This document shows, one piece after another, positions 57,694 through 64,000 of a stretch of 64,000 bases of DNA. Both the position numbers and the translations under genes were made by a program. Origin of the DNA: Procambarus clarkii (Eukaryota; Arthropoda; Malacostraca; Decapoda; Cambaridae); assembly GCF_040958095.1 (NCBI RefSeq), contig NC_091209.1, forward strand, positions 4,425,232 through 4,489,231. Reading direction: 5' to 3'. Below the pieces are notes generated by a model. That model made no database searches. It saw nothing but the letters and a program-made list of their open reading frames with translations, and had not been told where the DNA came from. Within the stretch, counting starts at the first letter, position 1. Each line of letters starts with the position of its first letter.

Positions 57694-60075
57694 GGATGAA
57701 AAACGAAGTGATCTTGTGAGGAACATGAACTTGTAGAGGAACATGAATATTGACAAAGAACACAAAAATATGGAAGTTAGCATGAATATTGAGTATAAAA
57801 GTTGTAAAGAGAACATGCGATGAATATGAAAACATAGAAAATATGACTAGAATACAGAAAAAATGGAGATACTTGTGAAAATTTGAACTGAGCATGCTGT
57901 GAACATTTATAGAACATGGAATGAACACAGAAAACATGGAAAAAATGTGAAGAACACAGCTGAATATAGAGAAAATATGCAAATACAGGGGGACAAGAGC
58001 TGGAGCTCTGTAACTGACTTGATCTTATTTACTACGTCTGAAATATGACTGTTTAAAATTTCAGGGGAATTGGACTGCTAGTAGCGAAAATGTGGTCTCT
58101 GTCAAATTTGGGTCTTTAATTGGACTCTGATTAATTTCGATCATGAACTGGACTCTGAATATTTGGCACAAAGTAGACTCTGGCGAATTTTCGGTATAAA
58201 CTGGACTCTGATGAAATTTAAGCTTAAAACTGTCTCTGACTAATTTGCTCACAAAGTGGACTCTGTTCATTTTTAGGTATAAAATGGTCTCTGATGAAAT
58301 ATGAGCTAAAACTGTCTCTGACTAATTTTGCTAGCAAAGTAGACTCTGGCGAATTTCTGTTGATAATTGGACTCTGATGAAATATGAGCTTAAAACTGTC
58401 TCTGACTAATTTGCTCACAAAGTGGACTCTGTTCATTTTTAGGTATAAAATGGTCTCTGATGAAATATGAGCTAAAACTGTCTCTGACTAATTTTGATCT
58501 CAAAGTAGACTCTGGCGAATTTCTGTTGATAATTGGACTCTGATGAAATTTGAGCTTAAAACTGTCTCTGACTAATTTTGCTCACAAAGTAGACTCTGAC
58601 GAAAATTGGGTATAAAATGGACTCTGTCAAATTTTCGCAGATTACAGGACTCTGATGAAATTTGAGCTTAAAACTGTCTCTGACGAATTTTGATCTCAAA
58701 GTAGACTCTGGCGAATTCCTGTTGATAATTGGACTCTGATGAAATATGAGCTAAAAACTGTCTCTGACTAATTTTGCTCTCAAAGTAGACTCTGGCGAAT
58801 TTCTGTTGATAATTGGACTCTGATGAAATATGAGCTAAAAACTGTCTCTGACTAATTTTGCTCTTAAAGTAGACTCTGGCGAATTTCTGTTGATAATTGG
58901 ACTCTGATGAAATATGAGCTAAAAACTGTCTCTGACTAATTTTGCTCACAAAGTGGTCTCTATTTATTTTTAGGTATAAATGGTCTCTGACGAAATTCTG
59001 TCTATAACTGGGCTCTGTTCAATTTTGATCTCAAAGTAGACTCTGGCGAATTTCTGTTGATAATTGGACTCTGATGAAATATGAGCTAAAAACTGTCTCT
59101 GACTAATTTTGCTCTCAAAGTAGACTCTGGCGAATTTCTGTTCATAATTGGACTCTGATGAAATATGAGCTAAAAACTGGGCTCTGTTCAATTTTGGTCT
59201 TTACAGGTGAAATAGCCGTAAATGGATATAAAACTAAATGTTATGGCTAAGTTGTCTGTTTTCCTTAACAAAACATCTAAGACAATATTCTCTGAAAATG
59301 GACCTTTTACAAATTCGGTCATAAACATATAAATAAACTTCTATGATTATTTGAAACTCTGAAAATAGCTGTAAGGAAATAGGAGGAGGAGAGAGAGAGA
59401 GAGAGAGAGAGAGAGGGACGGTCCAGATATTATTATGGAGAAGATAAGATACGATTACCGAGGTGACCCGAAGGCCGTGTCTGGCTGACGTCTAAAGTAA
59501 ACACAGGTGAGGCGACAGATTGCGAGGTAAGGGGGGAGGGAGGGGGGTGTGAGGTACAAGCGGGGGGATGCAGGGGGAGGGAAAGGTGAGGGAGGGGGGA
59601 TGGCAGGGAAATGAATTAGATATATATAGCAATATACAAGTTTCTAAGTAAGAAACAAATAAGAACTTTTAACAAAAGTCGTATGACATTATTTCATGAT
59701 AAGACTTTAACAAACTTCTAAGTCTCGGAAATTATTTTTCTCTTAAGAAATCCTTACTTCCAAATCTGTGACTGAAAAAATTTACCTGAAAACCCTGGCT
59801 CACAGACGCGAGAGATTGCTATTTCTCCCATAAGACCTTAACAAACTTCTAAGTCTCGGAAATTATTTTTCTCATAAGAATTCCATACTTCTAAAATCTC
59901 GGAAATTACTCACTCATAAGAAATCCTTACTTCCAAATCTGTGACTTCCCAAATTCACCTGAAAACCCTAAAGCGCTACAGGGGAATTTACAAATTCACC
60001 TGAAACCCCGAAGCGCTACAGGGGAATTTTCTCCCAGAAAAAAAAAATCCTCTGTGGCGCTTACACCCTACTACT
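57694..60075 (-). mobile_element. Partial Polinton-like terminus inserted in gag
   Basis: The right edge ends ...ACACCCTACTACT, like the tip of the large element, preceded by TTCTCCCAGAAAAAAAAAAT and two CCTGAAA(A)CCC(T/C)(A/G)AAGCGC units. Further in are TGCGAGGTAAGGGGGGAGGG, ACAGGTGAGGCGACAGATTG and the GA-rich tract, all in the order seen at 28200-29181. At about 57985-58085 lies one unit of the ~120-bp TIR repeat. No matching opposite terminus or cargo gene is seen, so it is a partial, diverged copy of the family, present in A' only. Confidence 0.7.
58085..59210. repeat. ~100-bp compound tandem repeat
   Basis: About ten units built from GACTCTGATGAAAT(A/T)TGAGC, AACTGTCTCTGACTAATTTT and AGTAGACTCTGGCGAATTTC. 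A simpler 35-bp period with (G/A)(A/G)ACTCTG as anchor underlies it. Not present in the large Polinton-like element. Open frames on the minus strand through it are artefacts. Confidence 0.85.
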
Positions 60076-61848
60076 GCCCTCGACGAACAAGTCCTAGTAG
60101 TCCGAAACACCATAGTCCGAGGAGGAACATGGTGCTGGACTTGTGGGCAGAAGGGGCACGTAGCTGCTAGGTGCCGAGGCAGAAGAGGTGGCAGCGCACG
60201 AAGGGAAGTGATGTTGATGAGCTGTGGAACATCACCAGCAGGAAGCCAGTCGACGACGACGCAGGAAGAACCCAGTTTGTTGGCCCCTCACACTTCAACC
60301 GGGTATGTAACGAGTGATCATACTGGTAGATCAATTGTAGTGCTCAGAGATAGTGGAGCAGCCCAGTCCCTGATCGTGAAGAGCTCGTTACCCGAGGGAG
60401 TAAGTGTGGATGGGCGACAAAAGGTTGTCCTGGTTGGGTTTCCTAGGACGCAGTACATCGCCCCCTTAGTGCCAGTACATCTTGACTCGCCTTACTTCAG
60501 CGGCACCTGTGAGTTGGCAGTAGTCGATACCCTCCCTGTGGCTGGGATTGACGTGGTACTAGCCAACGACTTGGTGACCGACTGGAGCACCAATCATCCC
60601 AAGATAGCGGACGAGTCTACCAGAACAGCAAAGTCTGAGGTAACTACAGGCAATGGTAATGTCCAGGTAAAGACAGACCCGGATTTAAACATATTTAATT
60701 TGTCCTCTCACCCGCAGATCGACGATATTCTAGCAAAGTCTCCTAATTCTCTCGACAAGGAACATGAGGTTACGATGGCGGAAGTACCCGAACAAGAAGC
60801 GAGGCCTTGTGTGCAAGCACCCACGGATACCGAAGAGTCTGGAGTGAAGGCACCTGTGTACTTGCAGCCTGGCAAAGTACAATGTATGCTGAACCGGCCA
60901 GAGATTCCCCAGACGTCGGAGGTATGTGAGGTATGTGCAAAGGTTCTAGTGCCCTCTTTGGTCCAAACCAGGCTAATGGATATAGCCGGTTATGGACATG
61001 AAAGGCTCGGGAAGCTTATCCCTCAATTGGCCCCATGTTTCTTAGCGATATTTTGTTTGATGCTCGTATGTGTTCCCAGTGTTCTCAGTAAGGATCAGTG
61101 GACGACCCGAAGGATGATGGTTCCCTTGAACATCGCAAAGAGGTCCCAGGGATTGGAGATTTGTACTGCAAGTGTTGCAGTTGAAGAAGGGACCTGGAAG
61201 GTAATGGTAGATACAGGAGGTACGACAGATGATAATATGAGTGACTGTTTCCGACAGGTTGACACCCCCCGCGTGATTGCTGAGCCTCAATACAGCGTTA
61301 TACGGAACGTTGGTCGACCTGACGGGGGCAGAGCGAATGCCATCTTCGGTGAGCAAGCAGCCCTGTTGGAACTAGATGTGGGCCTAGTAGAGGAGTGTAT
61401 AGTAAGTACTGACTTGCCCATTGTCGCTATCACTCTGAATTGTCAGTCCCCTGTATTCCAGGTTCCTGTCTCCCTGAAGGACCATCGGACCGGTACCAGA
61501 AATGCCGTCTGTGATCAGCCATCATCGGTGCCACGACACAGGGAAGTGTCGAGTCGCCCCGCATCGTGTCTACACAGATTCTTACTCGAGGGAGGTGAGA
61601 TGATGCCCCTGCTTGACATCGCAGTGGAGACGTGGAAGACGTGGAAGATTACGTCAGGCAGGACATCGCCTTCAATCTTCAAGTTCCCGTTGTGCCGGAA
61701 TTGCCCAGCAGGACAGTTCTGTGGACGAGACAGCCTCGCCGTGCCTGTTTACAGTAATGGTGAGTCCATTCGGAGTTGTGTCGCCGTACTAATTTGGTTT
61801 GTGTTTCTTTTTATAGAACCCCAAACCAAATTCTTTTTGGTGGGGAGG
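60076..61848 (+). other. Element A': rest of gag, protease and membrane/env-like region
   Basis: Resumes within the zinc-knuckle area, then VVLRDSGAAQSLIV (protease), GIDVVLANDLV, EVCEVCAKVLVPS, the two hydrophobic segments and CRNCPAGQFCGRD, almost identical to element A. It continues openly into the 3' LTR. Confidence 0.65.
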
Positions 61849-62882
61849 TGTTACGAACCCGGATCCAGTGTCCGAGCACGGAGCAGTAACGACTACGCCA
61901 TCTGTGGGTCAGCTCCCGAAACCCCCGCCAAACGAACGACGACACCATATGAGGACGGCGAATGTCGGCCACAAGGGCCAGTTTCCAGTCCTGAACAGCT
62001 CACAACACAGCCGCCACTGACCTCTGGTGAGGTGGTGCTCCGACGACAGCGCCATCTATGGACTGGATACGTCAGATGTTTGTGCCCGAGCCCGTGAGTG
62101 AGGTGTTTTAGTGTCCCAGGTATTGATGACGTGTCTGCTTACAGAGCCGACCTGGGACTGCTGTGATGGAAGTGGAGTGAGTCTACCCGAGGCAGCCAGT
62201 CTCCATACCTTGAACGTTGCTGCAGCTGTTGTGAAGTCGTCCCCCCGGAAGAACACTGTGATGTGTTAGCCTGCCAGTGGAGTGGCAGTAAGAGGATTTA
62301 CCCGGGACCGACTGTTGGAGACGATCATCCACTGGGGTACTGAAGACAGGAGGGTGACTTGTGATATCACACGAGACTCCTGTCTAGGGCGTACCCCTTA
62401 TATCGTTCGTGGAGTGGCCGTACCAGCCTTGGTGGCTCAGTACCTGCCAGCAGACCAGCTGGACGTGTGGTTGACGGCCTCCACGGCGGTGCCCCCAGTG
62501 GACCCGTGTTTTGGCTGACCTGTGGCCAGGGTAGGCTCAACTTCTTTGGAGAATTAATTGTGAGGCCACGAAGAAAGCACCAAGGACTCGGCACCGAGAG
62601 TTATGGCACCAGCGTCTTCAGCAGAAGACATCGATTGAGGATTAATCCCCTTGTCAAGTGTTAATACCCCTCCCCCTTGCGCACTCATTTATTTTATATA
62701 TTTAATCGGTGATGGTAACAATTATAATATTAAGTTCTTAGCTTTCTTTCCCTACTCCCTTTAAGTTACTTGTGTCACGAATCTCATCCCTTGATAGCCA
62801 CTACTGGCTTGGGAACGGATATATATCTTCCTCTAACAACATCAGAGTAAGAACCCCGTTGCGTCCCGAGAGGGCCGTAACA
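61849..62882 (+). repeat. 3' LTR of element A'
   Basis: 1034 bp, TGTTACGAACCC to GGCCGTAACA, without the 230-bp duplication of its partner. Confidence 0.9.
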
Positions 62883-64000
62883 AGTACACATCCGCCTTCG
62901 CTCCAGACTCGTTGGTATCCGTGAGTGCCTGCACACAAGGCCTCTCTTCTAGCTCAGGTACTTCTGCCATCGTAACCTCATGTTTCTTGTCGAGAGAAGA
63001 ATCAGGAGACACTGCTAGAATATTGTCGATCTGCGGGTGAGAGGACAAATTAAACATACTTACATCCGGGTCTGTCTTTACCTGGACATTACCATTGTCT
63101 GTTGTTACCTCAGACCTTGTTATTCCGGCTGACTCGTCCGCAATCTTGGGATGATTGGTGCTCCAATCTGTCACCAAGTCGTTGGCTAATACCACGTCAA
63201 TCGCGGCTACAGGGAGGGTATCGACTACTGCCAACGCACATGTGCCGCTGAAGTAAGGCGAGTCGAGATGTACTGGCACTAAGGGGGCGATGTACTGCGT
63301 CCTAGGAAACCCAACCAGGACAACCTCTGGTCTCCCATCCACACTTACTCGCTCGGGTAACGAGTTCTTCATGATCAGAGACTGGGCTGCTCCACTATCT
63401 CTGAGCACTACAACTGATCTACCAGTATGATCACTCGATACATACCCGCCTGAAGTGTGAGGGGAAAACAATCTGGGTTCTTCCTGCGTAGTCGTAGACT
63501 GGTTTCCTGCTGGTGATGTTCCACAGCTCATCAACATCACCTCCCTTCGTGCGCCGCCACCTCTTCTGCCTCGGCACATAGCAGCTACATGCCCTTTCTG
63601 CCCACAAGTCCAGCACACCATATTCCTCCTCGGACTCCGGTGTTTTGGACTGCTAGGACTAGGCCTTCGAGGGCTACTTGGGGGCGTCTTCTTAGCGCTT
63701 CGTGGGACGGGAGTCTCTTCTTCGTCCTGAGGTTTGTCAAACCGGCGTTGGTAATGCCTTGGGACGTACTTAGCAGACGGCCTATGAGTCAGGATGTATT
63801 CCTCAGCCATGGTGGCTGCCGCACTCAAGGTCTCTACCTGCTGTTCCTCTAGATACGTCTTCAGGTCTCCAGACAAACAATCCTTGAAGTCCTCTAGCAG
63901 TATAAGCTGCTCGAGGTCTTCTTTGGTCTCCACCTTCCGAGAGGCACACCACTCCTGAAAAAGTCGCTCCTTGATTGTGGCGAATTCGGTGAACGTGTGC
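62883..64000 (-). mobile_element. Element B': gag/protease region, continues beyond window
   Basis: Second copy of 50332-51440: linker, protease (VVLRDSGAAQSLIM), zinc knuckle CWTCGQKGHVAAMC and SCAN-like end, on the minus strand. Its start, leader and outer LTR lie outside the window. Confidence 0.75.

Larger units (their letters stand above)
54891..62882 (+). mobile_element. Element A': duplicated element A with a further insertion
   Basis: Same insertion site and flanks as A (AGTAC before 54891 and after 62882). 5' LTR 54891-56154, 3' LTR 61849-62882, gag from 56577, protease near 60330-60600, membrane/env-like region near 60880-61848. A 2.4-kb foreign segment (57694-60075) interrupts gag. 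Pol-less like A. It is a fossil; besides the insertion few breaks are apparent. Confidence 0.85.

Noticed and set aside
58061-59191. Minus-strand frames with repeated SESNYQQKFARVYF
   Set aside because: They follow the ~100-bp tandem repeat of the partial Polinton-like segment; no start context or known domain.
52891-64000. Second retroelement unit as an independent insertion
   Set aside because: The A insertion point and AGTAC flanks are the same in both units, so one event was copied. False duplication of haplotypes in the assembly remains possible and is noted in the finding.

Overview
The window reads as repeat-rich intergenic DNA from a decapod crustacean; a crayfish is plausible. The grounds are a tRNA-SINE and CR1-like LINE pair sharing a tail that begins CACCTAGTTGTGCTTGCGG, dense mini- and microsatellites, very little host coding sequence, and one IAP-type gene of animal design. 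I recognise these repeats from general knowledge; no search was run.

Layout. 1-278 is the end of an LTR whose family returns at 42.9-64 kb. 1.07-12.2 kb holds a cluster of SINE copies and six CR1-like LINE copies. Five LINE copies are fragments on the minus strand; one at 5.2-7.85 kb on the plus strand has a long open ORF2. Between them lies a possible small membrane-protein gene (8373-9314) with an in-frame TAG. 12.58-16.29 kb is a 19-bp minisatellite followed by a 17-bp satellite.

At 16293-29181 a 12.9-kb element with inverted repeats of about 3.3-3.5 kb splits the 17-bp satellite. It has 5'-AG...CT-3' ends and a perfect 6-bp target duplication, TGGCTA. Those end features match Polinton/Maverick elements, but no DNA polymerase, integrase, packaging ATPase, protease or capsid gene is visible. 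The 6-kb centre instead carries a BIR-BIR-RING IAP gene, three paralogous macro-domain-like genes each with its own TATA-like box, and a gene with a methyltransferase-like C-terminal half. I consider this host-interaction cassette on a non-autonomous Polinton-like chassis the most notable object in the window.

31.46-37.04 kb holds four more minisatellites (25, 22, 30 and 19 bp). 37238-42003 is a young non-autonomous LTR element whose two 1.3-kb LTRs look identical except for a poly-C tract. 42859-64000 is a nested LTR-retroelement array. A minus-strand pol-less Ty3/gypsy-like element (B) was entered by a plus-strand relative (A, 5-bp target duplication AGTAC). The composite is then repeated in tandem, with one LTR of B as the junction, which is the expected product of unequal LTR-LTR recombination. 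The second copy of A holds a 2.4-kb piece carrying a relative of the Polinton-like terminus, so at least two loci of that family lie in this window.

How parts work together: the CR1-like LINE probably mobilised the SINE through their shared 3' tail. The pol-less LTR families must have used reverse transcriptase and integrase supplied in trans. The Polinton-like element would likewise need replication and integration proteins from a full relative.
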